Shown: positions 16,006 through 25,549, numbered from the stretch's first letter. The stretch is 51,377 bases of DNA from Pseudoflavonifractor phocaeensis (GCF_016901735.1 NZ_JACLZC010000015.1:1-51377); one strand, 5' to 3'. Program-made: numbers and translations. Notes: generated by a model from the sequence alone, not told the origin.

Positions 16006-16043
16006 AGGACCGCCGCGGGCCTAGATAGCCCCGCGGCGGTCCT
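16006..16043. terminator. Bidirectional terminator
   Basis: Very stable stem, GGACCGCCGCGGG paired with CCCGCGGCGGTCC around a 9-10-base loop, followed on the plus side by T-rich sequence. It lies between the convergent cotransporter and CoA-transferase genes. Confidence 0.8.
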
Positions 16044-16065
16044 GTATGTTTTGGTTCTGTTTTGG

Positions 16066-17301
16066 TCAGGGATGCTGTTTCACCGCGCCGCTGTCCAGCA
16101 TGGTCCGAATCTGCTCCTCGCCGTACCCCAGCTCTTTCAGGATCTCCACCGAGTGCTCGCCCAGCATGGGACCGGGGCGGAACTCGGGCAGGCCCATCTC
16201 CTGGCTTCTCAGGCAACTGCGTACCAGCATGGAGGATTTGCCGTTGGGATACTCCATCTTATATACGAAATCGTTCACAATGGCCTGGGGATCGGTGAGG
16301 ATATCGTCATAGCCGTAGAGGATCTCGCAGGACAGGTCGGCTTCGGAGAAGATCTGCTGCCACTCCCGCGCCGTTTTGGTGGCAAAGGCCTTTTCAAAGC
16401 GCTCCATCACCGGCTTGCAGATCTCTACCTTGTTGAAATTGGCCCGGGTGGCATAGCGCGGATCGCCGATCATATCCTCCGCACCCAGGAGCTTATAAAA
16501 GAGCGCCGCGTCCCGGTTGAAGTTGACCACCTGGGGCATAAACCAGCGGCCGTCGCTGCATTTGAAGGGCGCGCCGAAGGGGCTGGAATTTTCCCGGCGC
16601 TTGGGCAGATGGAAGCCGTACTGGGCGCCGGAAACCAGAATGTTGGCCAGCCAAATGGCGGTGCCGTACAGGCTCAGGGAGACCCGGTCGCCTTTGCCCG
16701 TCTGGCGGGCGCTGAGCACGGCGGACACGGTAGCGGCCATCATGCCCATGGCGCAGGTTACGTCGCCAAAGCCCATGGGCATATAGACCGGGTAGGTATC
16801 CGGACTGTCGCCATAGACGCTCTGGCTGTACAAAAAGCCGCCTCTGGCCCAGAACGCGGTGTTGTCATAGCCGGGACGTCCGGCCTCCTCCCCCTTTTCG
16901 CCATAGCCGTCCAGCTGGGCCATGACCAGCTTGGGGAATTTTTGATGGAGGGTGTCGTAGTCCAGACCAGATTTTTTCAGCGCTTCGGTCCGCAGGTTGG
17001 TCAAAAACACATCCGCCCCGGCCAGCAGCTTGTACATGACCTCCTGGCCCGCCGGGGTACGGGTGTCCAGGCTGATGGCCCGCTTGTTGGCGTTGAGATT
17101 GTCAAAAAGCGGGTCGTAGTCATCATCCGCCGGCGCGCCGATGCCCAGCGGCCATTTGCGGAAATTGTCTCCCCCCTTGGTATTCTCCACCTTGATGACG
17201 TCGGCGCCCCAATCAGCCATCATACGCCCGCAGCTGGCCGCCGCTACCATGAGAGAAAGCTCCACTACCTTTACACCCCGCAGGGGTTTATGTTGTTCCA
17301 T
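16066..17301 (-). CDS. Family III CoA-transferase (CaiB/BaiF type), copy 1
   Basis: A 411-residue enzyme starting at ATG 17301 (GGAAAGGAGCGGCG upstream). N-terminal PLRGVKVVELSLMVAA and the DWGADVIKVEN Rossmann-type element are typical. Catalytic Asp146 lies in RPGYD, where the acyl-enzyme forms in formyl-CoA transferase and CaiB. The family moves CoA from a donor thioester to a carboxylic acid. It is transcribed alone, divergently from the permease and amidohydrolase genes (17599-19719), suggesting common control. It is one of four paralogues in 18 kb and differs most in the loop after residue 50 (IGAPADDDYD). Substrate unknown. Confidence 0.9.
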   Translation of the reverse strand: MEQHKPLRGVKVVELSLMVAAASCGRMMADWGADVIKVENTKGGDNFRKWPLGIGAPADDDYDPLFDNLNANKRAISLDTRTPAGQEVMYKLLAGADVFLTNLRTEALKKSGLDYDTLHQKFPKLVMAQLDGYGEKGEEAGRPGYDNTAFWARGGFLYSQSVYGDSPDTYPVYMPMGFGDVTCAMGMMAATVSAVLSARQTGKGDRVSLSLYGTAIWLANILVSGAQYGFHLPKRRENSSPFGAPFKCSDGRWFMPQVVNFNRDAALFYKLLGAEDMIGDPRYATRANFNKVEICKPVMERFEKAFATKTAREWQQIFSEADLSCEILYGYDDILTDPQAIVNDFVYKMEYPNGKSSMLVRSCLRSQEMGLPEFRPGPMLGEHSVEILKELGYGEEQIRTMLDSGAVKQHP

Positions 17302-17598
17302 ATCTTTACGCCGCTCCTTTCCCACTGTCCGCAAGGTCGGAAATGGCCGTCATACCCGGCCGTTTGCGCCTTTTATCTTACCACAGTCCCCCTCTGCTTT
17401 CATGGTAATACTAAACAAAATATCTCCCATACCATCCCGGGTATTTGTGGTTACTATGCACCCCTCCTGTCCACCGCCAATCATCCTGACCAAAAGCAGC
17501 GGGAATTGCTCCCCTCCTTTTTGTAGTGATTGCACTATTCAGCATGGAGCGATTTTTTTATAATGAGAACCATCATAAAAAGAGACAGGAGGCCCTCC
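17302..17598. other. Divergent promoter region
   Basis: Holds a consensus -10 TATAAT at 17559-17564 for the permease operon, preceded by a T run and no good -35 at normal distance, which may point to an activator. For the leftward CoA-transferase a weak TAAGAT -10 lies near 17377. No operator was clear. Confidence 0.4.
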
Positions 17599-18903
17599 AT
17601 GTACGGTTTTATCGCCATTCTGCTGAGTCTGACGCTCTTCATCGTGCTGGCCTTTCGCGGCTACGACCTCATGCTCTCCGCCATCGGGTGCAGCTGCGTC
17701 ATGTTTCTCCTCTCCGGTCAGGACCCGTTGACCGGCCTGACGGAATACTATCTGCCCGGCCTGGCCGGTTTCATCCGCGACTATCTGCTGCTCTTTCTCT
17801 TCAGCGCGCTGCTGGGCCGGCTGATGGGGGACGGCGGCAGCGCCAAGCGCATCGCCCTTTCTATCTCCAGAATCATCTGCAAAAGCCGGAAGGATCAGCA
17901 GTTTTTCAGTATGCTTCTGGTGGCGGCCCTCTATTTTGTGCTGTGCTATGTGGGCATCACCGGCTTTGTGGTGGTCTTTACCGTGCTGCCCATCGCCCGC
18001 GACCTCTTCCAGCGGACCAATACCCCCTGGCGGCTCTACTGCTGCGGCGGCGCCCAGAGCATCGCCGCCACCTTTCTGGTGGGCTCTCTCCAGGCGGGCA
18101 ACGTGTACGCCATCGACGTATGCGGCACCACCCTGACCGCCAGTCCCCTCCTCTCCCTCATCGCCACGGCGGTCTTTCAGGCCGTCTTTCTCCTGCTGCT
18201 GCGCATGACCGCCCGCAAGGTGGAGCGGGAAGGCGAGGGCTTCCTGCCCTCCGGCGAGGGGATTTTGGCCGCTGAGGTAGATACCGGCCTCTCGGAGGAC
18301 CGTCTGCCCAGCCTGCCTCTGAGCCTGCTGCCCGCGGTGACGGTGGTCTTTCTGGCCGCCGGATTGGGGCTGCCGGTGGTGCCGGTTCTGTGCCTGGGCT
18401 GCCTTTTGACCATTGTGACCTGCTGGTCCAATCTGCGCCCCATCTTGAAAACCTCTCTGGCCCGGGGCGTCATGTCCTCGGCGGGTCCCGTGCTGGGTGT
18501 GGCCGCCACCTACGCCATCGGCGTGGTCATCCGCTCCATGGAGGGTTTTTCCTATTTTGAGGTGCTGCTGGGGATGCTCCCCGATCTGGCCCAGGGCTGC
18601 GGTCTTGGCCTGCTGTCCTCCTTCATCATGGCCTCGGTCATCGCCCCCATCCCCGCCTTTGGCGGACAGATGCTGGACAGCTTCACTGCCGCCGGCCTGA
18701 GCGCCGAGGCCGCTCACCGCATGATGACCATCACCACCTTTACCAGCATCGCCCCCCACAACGCCGGTATCTCCAACGCCGCCGCCGTGCTGAAGCTCCC
18801 CTATTCCAAATGCCTGCGGCTCTATCTGTTCTTCACCTACATTCCCGGCATCTGCGCGCTGGCGGCAGCCTGCGCGGCCGTTGCCCTGGGGATCGTCCAC
18901 TAA
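17599..18903 (+). CDS. GntP-like organic acid permease, copy 1
   Basis: A 434-residue protein with about 11-12 hydrophobic helices. ATG 17599 has GGAGG 7 bases upstream; the upstream in-frame ATG at 17530 does not. It resembles the permease at 31174-32508 along its length (FKGYDLM/FRGYDLM-like first loop; FLFSALLGRLMGDGGSA; FVVVFTVLPIARDLFQ). The fold resembles the GntP/ion-transporter superfamily of H+-coupled organic acid importers, as its neighbours suggest. It is probably co-transcribed with the amidohydrolase 21 bases downstream. Substrate unknown; a carboxylate that is then made into a CoA thioester is likely. Confidence 0.75.
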   Translation: MYGFIAILLSLTLFIVLAFRGYDLMLSAIGCSCVMFLLSGQDPLTGLTEYYLPGLAGFIRDYLLLFLFSALLGRLMGDGGSAKRIALSISRIICKSRKDQQFFSMLLVAALYFVLCYVGITGFVVVFTVLPIARDLFQRTNTPWRLYCCGGAQSIAATFLVGSLQAGNVYAIDVCGTTLTASPLLSLIATAVFQAVFLLLLRMTARKVEREGEGFLPSGEGILAAEVDTGLSEDRLPSLPLSLLPAVTVVFLAAGLGLPVVPVLCLGCLLTIVTCWSNLRPILKTSLARGVMSSAGPVLGVAATYAIGVVIRSMEGFSYFEVLLGMLPDLAQGCGLGLLSSFIMASVIAPIPAFGGQMLDSFTAAGLSAEAAHRMMTITTFTSIAPHNAGISNAAAVLKLPYSKCLRLYLFFTYIPGICALAAACAAVALGIVH

Positions 18904-18924
18904 AAAGAGAAGAGGGACCCCTTT

Positions 18925-19719
18925 ATGATCCTGGATATCCATACCCACTGCTACCCGGACAACCTGGCCGCCGCCGCTCTGCGCGGCTGGAAGGGGCCGG
19001 GGGACGCAACACTGCCCGACGGCACCCTGGCCGGTCTGCTCCACGATCTGGACGACGCCGGCATCGACCGGGCGGTGGTCCTCCACGTGGCCCACAGGCC
19101 GTCCAGCGCCCACGGCGTCAACCAGTTTGCCCGTGAAGTACAGGAGGGCTCGGGGGGACGGCTGCGCTGCTTCGGCTCGGTCCACCCCGACGCCCCCGAC
19201 GCCATGGAGGAGCTGTGGCGCATCAAAGCGCTGGGCCTTCACGGCGTCAAGCTCCACCCCATGTTCCAGCGCTTCGATCCCACCGATTCCCGCTACTTCC
19301 CCCTGTACCGGGAGATGGGCCATATGGGACTGCCGGTCCTCTTCCACTGCGGCAGGCATCCGGGGCACCCCATTTCCCTTGTGCCCGACCAGATGGCGGC
19401 CATTCTGCCTCACTTTGCGGGCGCCCAGGTCATCGGCGCCCACCTGTGCGGGCTGTGCGGCGCGCCTGAGCAGCTGTCCACCCTGCTCCGCCTCCCCATT
19501 TATGTGGACCTCGGCTACTGTGCCCGGTACTTCGATTCTTCCACCCTCTCCCGCTTTTTGGGGCGTCTGGACCCTGCGCGCGTCCTCTTCGGCAGCGACA
19601 CCCCCTGGGACAGCGCCGGCTTTGCACTGCGCGCCCTGGAGCGGACCGGGCTCTCCTCCCGCGCTTTGGAGCAGATTTCCTTCCAAAACGCCGCCCAGCT
19701 GCTGGATTGGCCCGTTTGA
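18925..19719 (+). CDS. Amidohydrolase-2 family TIM-barrel hydrolase/decarboxylase
   Basis: A 264-residue protein of the amidohydrolase-2 family. The metal-site motif HTH is at residues 6-8 (LDIHTHCYP), followed by GVKLHP and VLFHCG. The last Asp ligand is in LFGSDTPWDSAG. Members hydrolyse lactones or amides or decarboxylate aromatic or unsaturated acids without oxygen. It follows the permease by 21 bases and precedes a terminator. In this neighbourhood it could act on the imported acid before or after CoA activation. Activity cannot be told from sequence. Confidence 0.85.
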   Translation: MILDIHTHCYPDNLAAAALRGWKGPGDATLPDGTLAGLLHDLDDAGIDRAVVLHVAHRPSSAHGVNQFAREVQEGSGGRLRCFGSVHPDAPDAMEELWRIKALGLHGVKLHPMFQRFDPTDSRYFPLYREMGHMGLPVLFHCGRHPGHPISLVPDQMAAILPHFAGAQVIGAHLCGLCGAPEQLSTLLRLPIYVDLGYCARYFDSSTLSRFLGRLDPARVLFGSDTPWDSAGFALRALERTGLSSRALEQISFQNAAQLLDWPV

Positions 19720-19744
19720 CCCTTCTTTTGGCCGAATAAAGCCG

Positions 19745-19796
19745 CAAAAAACCTCGTGGAACCATTCCGGACGGCTCCACGAGGTCTCTTTTTTCC
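19745..19796. terminator. Bidirectional terminator
   Basis: Perfect 10-bp stem (19751-19760 ACCTCGTGGA with 19776-19785) flanked by A and T runs, between convergent amidohydrolase and crotonase genes. Confidence 0.85.
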
Positions 19797-20576
19797 TTAT
19801 TTCCCCTGATAGGCCGGCGTGCGCTTTTCCAAAAAGGCGCCGACGCCCTCGGCCTTGTCCTCGGTGCTGCACAGCACGCTGAGGGCCAGCATCTCGGTGA
19901 GCATCCCCACGTCCTGGCTGGCGGACAGGGACGCCTGCACCACCCGCTTGGCGATGCGCAGGGCCACCGGTCCCTTGGCGATGAGCTTGGAGGCCATTTT
20001 CCCGGCCTCGGCCAGCAGCTCCGCCTGGGGCACGCACTTGGTGGCAAGGCCGATCTGCACCGCCTCCTGCGCGCCGATTTTGCGGCCCAGCAAAATGACA
20101 TCCTTGGCCCGTCCAAGCCCCACCAGCCGGGCCAGGCGCTGGGTGCCGCCCGCGCCGGGCAGGATGCCCAATCCCGTCTCCGGCAGGGCAAAAACGGCGT
20201 TTTCCGACACCACCCGGAAATCACAGGCGATGGCGACCTCACATCCGCCGCCAAAGGCGTACCCGTTGACCGCGGCGATGACCGGCTTGGCGCAGGATTC
20301 GATCTTATCCAGGGCCTTCTGCGCCGCGCCGCCCAGACAGTCGGTGGATTTTTTGACGGCCAGGCTGCCGATGTCCGCGCCGGCGATAAAGGCCTTGTCC
20401 CCCGCCCCGGTCAGGATCACCACCTTTACCTCGGGGGCGGTGTCCGCCCAGGTAAAGAACTCGTTGACCTCCCGCCAGGAAAGGTCATTCATGGCGTTGC
20501 GCTTTTCGGGGCGGTTGGCGGTCAGCACGGCCACCCCCTGCGGGTCGATTTCCAGCTTGAAATTTTTCAGTTCCAC
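19797..20576 (-). CDS. Enoyl-CoA hydratase (crotonase), canonical active site
   Basis: A 259-residue crotonase starting at GTG 20576 (AAAGGAG 10 bases upstream). The oxyanion-hole segments are FIAGADI and AFGGGCE. Both catalytic glutamates are present, Glu113 (GGGCEVAIACD) and Glu133 (LPETGLGILPGAGGTQR). It should hydrate a 2-enoyl-CoA, unlike the two other crotonases of this block, which lack one or both glutamates. It lies 39 bases downstream of the acyl-CoA ligase and is probably in one operon with it. Confidence 0.92.
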   Translation of the reverse strand: MELKNFKLEIDPQGVAVLTANRPEKRNAMNDLSWREVNEFFTWADTAPEVKVVILTGAGDKAFIAGADIGSLAVKKSTDCLGGAAQKALDKIESCAKPVIAAVNGYAFGGGCEVAIACDFRVVSENAVFALPETGLGILPGAGGTQRLARLVGLGRAKDVILLGRKIGAQEAVQIGLATKCVPQAELLAEAGKMASKLIAKGPVALRIAKRVVQASLSASQDVGMLTEMLALSVLCSTEDKAEGVGAFLEKRTPAYQGK

Positions 20577-20615
20577 AGACGAACAGCTCCTTTTCTCATA
20601 GGTTGGGACGGGCGT

Positions 20616-22262
20616 TTATATCTCCTCCGGATGGGGCCTGAGCGCACAGAGCATCACCTTTCCGGTGGAATTCCGGGGCAATTCCGGCAAAATTTCCACT
20701 TCCTTCGGGGCCTTATAGTGGGGCATATGCTCCAGGCAGTAGGTTTTGATCTCCTCTCCGGTCAACCGGCTGCCGGGCAGCAGGACCACGCTGGCCTTGA
20801 TGCGTTCGCCCCACTCCTCGTCCGGAATTCCGTACACCACCGCCTCGGCCACGTCATCGGTGAGCTGCATGATGACGTTGGTCACCTCCATGGGATAGAT
20901 ATTTTCCCCGCCGGAGATGATCAGGTCGTCCTTGCGGCCCCGCAGGTAGAGAAAGCCGTCCTGATCCAGCCACCCGATGTCCCGGGTGTGATACCAGCCG
21001 TCCACCAGGACCTGCTGGTTCAGGGTGGGATCGTCGGTAAAATAGCCCTTCATCTGTCCGGGGCCCCGCACCACGATTTCCCCCTCCTCCCCCGGCGGGC
21101 ACACCGTGCCGTCCGGCCGCTGGATGCGCACCTCTACGCCCGGGATGGGCTTGCCCACCGACGAAAGGTGCTTGCCGTTGTCGGAAAAATGGTCCTCCGG
21201 GCTCAAAACGGTGACGATGGAGGCCATCTCGGTCATGCCGTAGGACTGGTAAAAGTCACAGTGCAGCTTTTCGATGGCCTCCTCCAGCAGGGCCTTGGAC
21301 ATGGGACAGGTGGAGTAGTTCAAAAAACGCAGATGGGAAAAATCATACTCCTTGAACTGGGGCGATTCCAGCAGGCGCTTGAGCACCACCGGGATCACGC
21401 TGATCCCGGTGACCTTTTCCCGGTCGAAGGCGGCCAGATACTCCCCCACCTCAAAGCGGGACATCAAAACCAGGGTCCCGCCTACGGCAAGGGTCAAATA
21501 GGCGCCCACACAGGCGATGTGGAAAAGCTGGCTGGTCATCTGGAAAATGCCGCCGGCGGAAAAGGCCAGAACGGAAGAACAGTTGCGCAGCTGCTCCAGC
21601 AGCGCCCCGTTGGTATGGACCACGCATTTGGCCCGCCCGGTGGTCCCGCTGGTATGGACCCGCAGCGCCGGCGCCTCCGGGTCTGCCGGTCCGGGTACAA
21701 ACCGCTCCGCCGGCGGCGCGCTGTCAATGGCGGCCTGAAAGGGGGACACCCCGCGTTCATCCGGATTGATGAGATAAAAGGTGATGTGATCCTTCGTCCG
21801 CTCGTAGACCTTCTGCCCCCAGTCCCAGCGCTCATAGCGGGCAATGGCGTGGCGAACCCGGTTGAACTCCAGAAGATCCACCAGCTCCTCCGGCGCAAAC
21901 CGCCAGTTGATTTTTACCGCCACCGCGCCCAGCTTCAAAATGGCGAACTCTGCCACCAGGAACTCCGCGCAGTTCCTGGAAATTACGGCCACCGGGTCCC
22001 CCGGCTTGACGCCGTCCCGCCGGAGCACCTGGGCAAAGCGGCATACCTGCTCGTAGAACTCCCGGTAAGTGAGGCGCCGGTCTCCTGATACAACGGCCAG
22101 ACGCTCGGGATAAAGCTCCACCGAGCGGTCGATGATCTGCCCAAGGCTCGTACACCCTTGAAAATAACCATTTACGTCTTTTTTCAATGTCGGAACGCAT
22201 CCTTTCTCATCGGTTTCCCCTGGACATCCTTCGGCAGGCAAGGCGGATTTCCCCACCTTCAT
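20616..22262 (-). CDS. AMP-forming acyl-CoA ligase
   Basis: A protein of about 548 residues of the ANL superfamily. The phosphate loop is VHTSGTTGRAKCVVH (about 205-220), with YQSYGMTEMASI (about 330). The hinge GWYHTRDIGWLDQDGFLYLRGR lies near 430, and the catalytic Lys in LPRNSTGKVML near the end. It makes an acyl-CoA from a free acid, ATP and CoA. The start is uncertain: ATG 22262 has no Shine-Dalgarno site, while a TTG at 22187 has AAAGGA about 12 bases upstream and begins right before the conserved region. It resembles CaiC/long-chain ligases in general; the substrate cannot be read. It is divergent from the four-gene CoA-transferase operon at 22531. Confidence 0.9.
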   Translation of the reverse strand: MKVGKSALPAEGCPGETDEKGCVPTLKKDVNGYFQGCTSLGQIIDRSVELYPERLAVVSGDRRLTYREFYEQVCRFAQVLRRDGVKPGDPVAVISRNCAEFLVAEFAILKLGAVAVKINWRFAPEELVDLLEFNRVRHAIARYERWDWGQKVYERTKDHITFYLINPDERGVSPFQAAIDSAPPAERFVPGPADPEAPALRVHTSGTTGRAKCVVHTNGALLEQLRNCSSVLAFSAGGIFQMTSQLFHIACVGAYLTLAVGGTLVLMSRFEVGEYLAAFDREKVTGISVIPVVLKRLLESPQFKEYDFSHLRFLNYSTCPMSKALLEEAIEKLHCDFYQSYGMTEMASIVTVLSPEDHFSDNGKHLSSVGKPIPGVEVRIQRPDGTVCPPGEEGEIVVRGPGQMKGYFTDDPTLNQQVLVDGWYHTRDIGWLDQDGFLYLRGRKDDLIISGGENIYPMEVTNVIMQLTDDVAEAVVYGIPDEEWGERIKASVVLLPGSRLTGEEIKTYCLEHMPHYKAPKEVEILPELPRNSTGKVMLCALRPHPEEI

Positions 22263-22530
22263 GGTCTAAGTTTAGCGGAAAGCGCGGGGGTACTCACCAT
22301 TATTTCGTCCAAAAAGCCGCCGCTTTCTCGGCGTAAAACTTGTAGGTAATGACCATAGACACTTCTCATCACCGAAAAAAACGGACGATAGCTATTTTGC
22401 ACATGAAAGAGCAAAAGAGAACTGCCCCCTTTTGGATGAAATGCACTGTGCTCTTCGCGCCTCCTTTGATAAACTAAATCCGTACTGATACACGGGCCGA
22501 AGGGCCTTCATTTCGTAAGGAGGATCTATC
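22263..22530. other. Divergent intergenic region, no clear promoter
   Basis: 268 bases between the ligase (-) and CoA-transferase operon (+). A TAAACT possible -10 lies at 22470-22475 without a good -35, and a short dyad GAAGGGCCTTC at about 22499-22509. GTAAGGAGGATCTATC gives a strong ribosome site for 22531. No small gene was recognised. Confidence 0.4.
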
Positions 22531-23697
22531 ATGAAGCCATTGGAAGGGATCACCGTAGTCGAACTCTCAACCTATATCGCGGCGCCATCCTGCGGGCGCA
22601 TCCTTGCCACTCAGGGCGCCCACGTCATCAAAGTCGAAGCGCCCGCCGGCGATGTGGAGCGGAAATTCGGTCCCACTCTCTTTTGTCCCGCCACCGAGGA
22701 GGAAAACCCCATTTTTGACACCATCAACGGCGGCAAGGATATGGTCATGCTGGACTTGAAGCAGCCCGGCGATATGGCCCGCTTTCACAAGCTGCTGTCC
22801 AAGGCCGATGTATTCCTCACCAACAACCGCCCCAAAGCCCTCAAAAAAATGGGGCTGGACTATGAAAGCCTCAAGGAACAGTATCCCCAGCTCATTTACA
22901 GCATCATCCTGGGCTACGGCGAAAAGGGACCCAAGGCCGATTTCCCCGGCTTTGACGCCATCGCCATGTTCGCCACCGGCGGTTTTATCCAGGATATGAT
23001 GGTGGAGGCCCCGGGCAATTACCCCACTTACCTGCCCATGGGCTTCGGCGACCTCATCTGCGGTACGGTCCTCTCCGGCGCCATCAGCACCGCCCTGCTG
23101 GGCCGCGCTCAGAGCGGCAAGGGCGACTATGTCTCCATTTCCCTCTATGGCGCCGGCATGTGGCTCTTCAGCATCATGTCCACCGGCACCCAGTTTGGCT
23201 ATAAGTGGCCCCGGGGCCGCTATCAGGGCGGTCCCATGGGCGTTCCCTACAAGACCAAAAACGGCGACTGGATCCTCCCCGTGGTCAACGAGTACGAGCG
23301 CTACTGGAAGTCCTGGTGCGAGGCCGTCCACGCCGAGGAGATGATCGACGACGAGCGGTACAACACCAAGCAGGCCACCTTCGACCCCGTCCGCCGGGAG
23401 GAGGCCATCCGTATCTTCGAGCAGAAGGTCGCCCAGCTCGACGGAGACGAACTGCTCAAAAAGCTGGAGGAGGCCGACATCATCGCCAGCAAGCTGGGCC
23501 ATTTCAGCGACAACCACCGGAGCGAACAGGCCCTGGTGAACGGCTTTATGGCCCCCATCACCTATCCCAACGGCGACGCCATCACCCTGGCCCAGCCGCC
23601 GGTCCGGATGGGCTGCCTGGAGCCCTCCCAAGCCGAACACGCCCGGCCCATCGGCGCGGACAATGACAAGGTGTTCCAGGCCTTCGGCATCGAGTGA
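22531..23697 (+). CDS. Family III CoA-transferase, copy 2
   Basis: A 388-residue CaiB/BaiF-type enzyme with a strong ribosome site (AAGGAGG). It opens MKPLEGITVVELSTYIAAPSCGR and has the catalytic Asp142 in FPGFD after LGYGEKGPKAD. It is the first gene of a tight rightward operon: CoA-transferase, NMO/FabK-like flavoprotein, crotonase, CoA-transferase. It is closest in style to copy 4 (32562-33782): the same EENPIFD/EENPVFD segment and NNRPK loop. Such operons activate an acid by exchanging CoA with a later intermediate or product of the same pathway. Confidence 0.92.
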   Translation: MKPLEGITVVELSTYIAAPSCGRILATQGAHVIKVEAPAGDVERKFGPTLFCPATEEENPIFDTINGGKDMVMLDLKQPGDMARFHKLLSKADVFLTNNRPKALKKMGLDYESLKEQYPQLIYSIILGYGEKGPKADFPGFDAIAMFATGGFIQDMMVEAPGNYPTYLPMGFGDLICGTVLSGAISTALLGRAQSGKGDYVSISLYGAGMWLFSIMSTGTQFGYKWPRGRYQGGPMGVPYKTKNGDWILPVVNEYERYWKSWCEAVHAEEMIDDERYNTKQATFDPVRREEAIRIFEQKVAQLDGDELLKKLEEADIIASKLGHFSDNHRSEQALVNGFMAPITYPNGDAITLAQPPVRMGCLEPSQAEHARPIGADNDKVFQAFGIE

Positions 23698-23744
23698 CCG
23701 CCGGCATATCCGGCACACAGACAGATAAAGGGGTGACCGCAGTT

Positions 23745-24716
23745 ATGATTAAAACCAAATTTACCGAGCTTTTCGGCATCGAAAAGCCCATCGTCCAGGG
23801 CGGCATGCAGAACATCGGCTGGCCCAAGTTCGCCTCTCTGGTGTCCAACGCCGGCGGCATGGGCACCATCAACGTGACCTGCTGGAGTACCCCGGCGGAA
23901 TTCGACGACGGCGTCAGAGAGATGAGGGATCTGACGGATAAACCCTTCATCGTCAATATCTCCCTGGTGCCCGACCTGACCAAGGGTCCCGAAATCATGA
24001 AGTACATCGAGGTGTGCGCCAAGTACCAGGTGGCCGCCATCGAATTTGCCGGGGCGGACCCCAGCGAATTCATGCCCGCCTGCAAGCAGGCCGGCATCAA
24101 GATCATCCATAAAAGTCCCAATGCCCACGTGGCCAAACGGATGTGGGAAAAGGGCGCGGATGTCATCACCATCGCGGGCTATGAGGTGGCCGGCCACCCC
24201 AGTCTGGACGGCATCGGCACCTTCGTGATCGCCAACAAGGTGGCCGCCGAGTGCGGCTGCCCCGTGCTGGCCGCCGGCGGCGTGGCCGACGGAAAAGGCC
24301 TGGCCGCCGCCCTGGCGCTGGGCGCCTCCGGCGTGGTGATGGGCACCCGCTTTGTGGCCACCGAAGAGTGTCCCATCAGCCAAAACCACAAGGACTGGAT
24401 CCTCAGTCACGGGGAAAAGGACACCGTTATCGTGCAGAAATCCATCCGCAACGCCATCCGGGTATCCAACAACATGGCCGCCAAGCTGACCGCCGAGATG
24501 GAAAAGCGGGGCACCACCCTCCAGGAGCTGATGACCGTCATCGCCGGGCGGATCAGCCGCCAGTGCTATCAAAACGGCAACGTGGACGGCGGCCTCTTCG
24601 CCGTCAGCCCGGCCATGGGCCTCATCCAGGATATCAAGCCGGTGGCCCGGCTCATGGACGACATGATCGCCGAGGCCGAGGCGGTGGTGGCGGACATCCA
24701 AAGCCATATCGTTTGA
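23745..24716 (+). CDS. Nitronate monooxygenase/FabK-like flavoprotein, copy 1
   Basis: A 323-residue FMN-binding TIM-barrel protein of the 2-nitropropane dioxygenase family. ATG 23745 is chosen because homology starts there (MIKTKFTELFGIEKPIVQGGMQ). FMN-site motifs are seen: SNAGGMGTIN, GYEVAGHPS (GxExxGH), LAAGGVADG and GVVMGTRFVATEE. The family contains oxygen-using nitronate oxidases but also FabK enoyl reductases. In an apparent anaerobe and inside a CoA-thioester operon, an enoyl-CoA or related reductase/dehydrogenase is more likely. It lies 13 bases before a crotonase gene. A close paralogue lies at 34986-35957, also next to a CoA-transferase operon. Confidence 0.85.
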   Translation: MIKTKFTELFGIEKPIVQGGMQNIGWPKFASLVSNAGGMGTINVTCWSTPAEFDDGVREMRDLTDKPFIVNISLVPDLTKGPEIMKYIEVCAKYQVAAIEFAGADPSEFMPACKQAGIKIIHKSPNAHVAKRMWEKGADVITIAGYEVAGHPSLDGIGTFVIANKVAAECGCPVLAAGGVADGKGLAAALALGASGVVMGTRFVATEECPISQNHKDWILSHGEKDTVIVQKSIRNAIRVSNNMAAKLTAEMEKRGTTLQELMTVIAGRISRQCYQNGNVDGGLFAVSPAMGLIQDIKPVARLMDDMIAEAEAVVADIQSHIV

Positions 24717-24729
24717 GAGGAGGATCTTT

Positions 24730-25521
24730 ATGGATTACACCACCATCCTGGTCCGGGTGGAAAACCGCGTCGCCACCGTGACCATCAACCGCCCGGAGGT
24801 CAGAAACGCCCTGGCCCGGGAGACTTACGGTGAGATCGCTTCCGCCATGGCGGAGCTGGGCGCCCGCAAGGATGTGGGAGCCATCGTCATCACCGGGGCC
24901 GGCAAGCATTTCTCCGCCGGCGGCGACATCAAGCGCTTTAAGGAGCTCATCGACACCGGCGTCTATCTGGACCCCAACCAGATCCTCCGCGCCGATGCTA
25001 TGGCCACCGCCATCCGTGAGTGTCCCAAACCGGTCATCGCCATGATCAACGGCACCGCCACCGGCGCCGGCCTGAGCTGCGCCCTGGCCTGTGACTTCCG
25101 GGTGGTGTCCCCCAGCAGCAAGCTGGTCATGGCCTTCGTTAACCTGGGCCTCAGCGGCGACACCGGCAGCATTTATAACCTGATGCGCCTGGTTGGGCCG
25201 GAACGGGCCGAGCTGTTGATGATGACCGGCGAACCCTGCCCCGGCGAGGAGTGCGTGCGGATCGGTCTGGCCAGCCAGCTGGCCGAGGAGGGCCATCTGG
25301 CCGAGGCCGCCTATGCCCTGGCCGCAAAGCTGGCCGCCAAATCCACCGACGCCCACGCCGCCCAGAAACGCATCCTGCGGCAATTCTTCTACGACCGGCT
25401 GGAGGAATACTACGCCAAGGAGGCCCTGGAAATCGCCTGGTGCGCCAGACAGCCCGATTTTGCCGAGGCCGTCAACGCCTTTCTGGAGCGCCGCCCTCCC
25501 GTCTACAACCGGGAGGGGTAA
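24730..25521 (+). CDS. Crotonase-family enzyme with non-hydratase active site
   Basis: A 263-residue crotonase (GAGAGGAGGATCTTT upstream). The oxyanion segments are FSAGGDI and GTATGAGLSCALACDF. The first catalytic Glu is replaced by Ser116. At the second, the PETG motif is replaced by AFVN, with Asp144 in LGLSGDTGS. This pattern is found in PaaG-like isomerases and ring or double-bond isomerases rather than hydratases. It lies between the NMO-like flavoprotein and CoA-transferase copy 3 in one operon, and probably moves a double bond or cleaves or hydrates an unusual acyl-CoA. Confidence 0.88.
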   Translation: MDYTTILVRVENRVATVTINRPEVRNALARETYGEIASAMAELGARKDVGAIVITGAGKHFSAGGDIKRFKELIDTGVYLDPNQILRADAMATAIRECPKPVIAMINGTATGAGLSCALACDFRVVSPSSKLVMAFVNLGLSGDTGSIYNLMRLVGPERAELLMMTGEPCPGEECVRIGLASQLAEEGHLAEAAYALAAKLAAKSTDAHAAQKRILRQFFYDRLEEYYAKEALEIAWCARQPDFAEAVNAFLERRPPVYNREG

Positions 25522-25549
25522 GCGTCAGCCCGTAAGCTAGGAGGAGTGA

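Noticed and set aside
17539..20037. 832-codon minus-strand frame
   Set aside because: Shadow of the permease, amidohydrolase and a crotonase gene; covers a terminator and intergenic regions.
22263..22530. Sigma-54 promoter before the CoA-transferase operon
   Set aside because: No GG-N10-GC element with the right spacing could be found.
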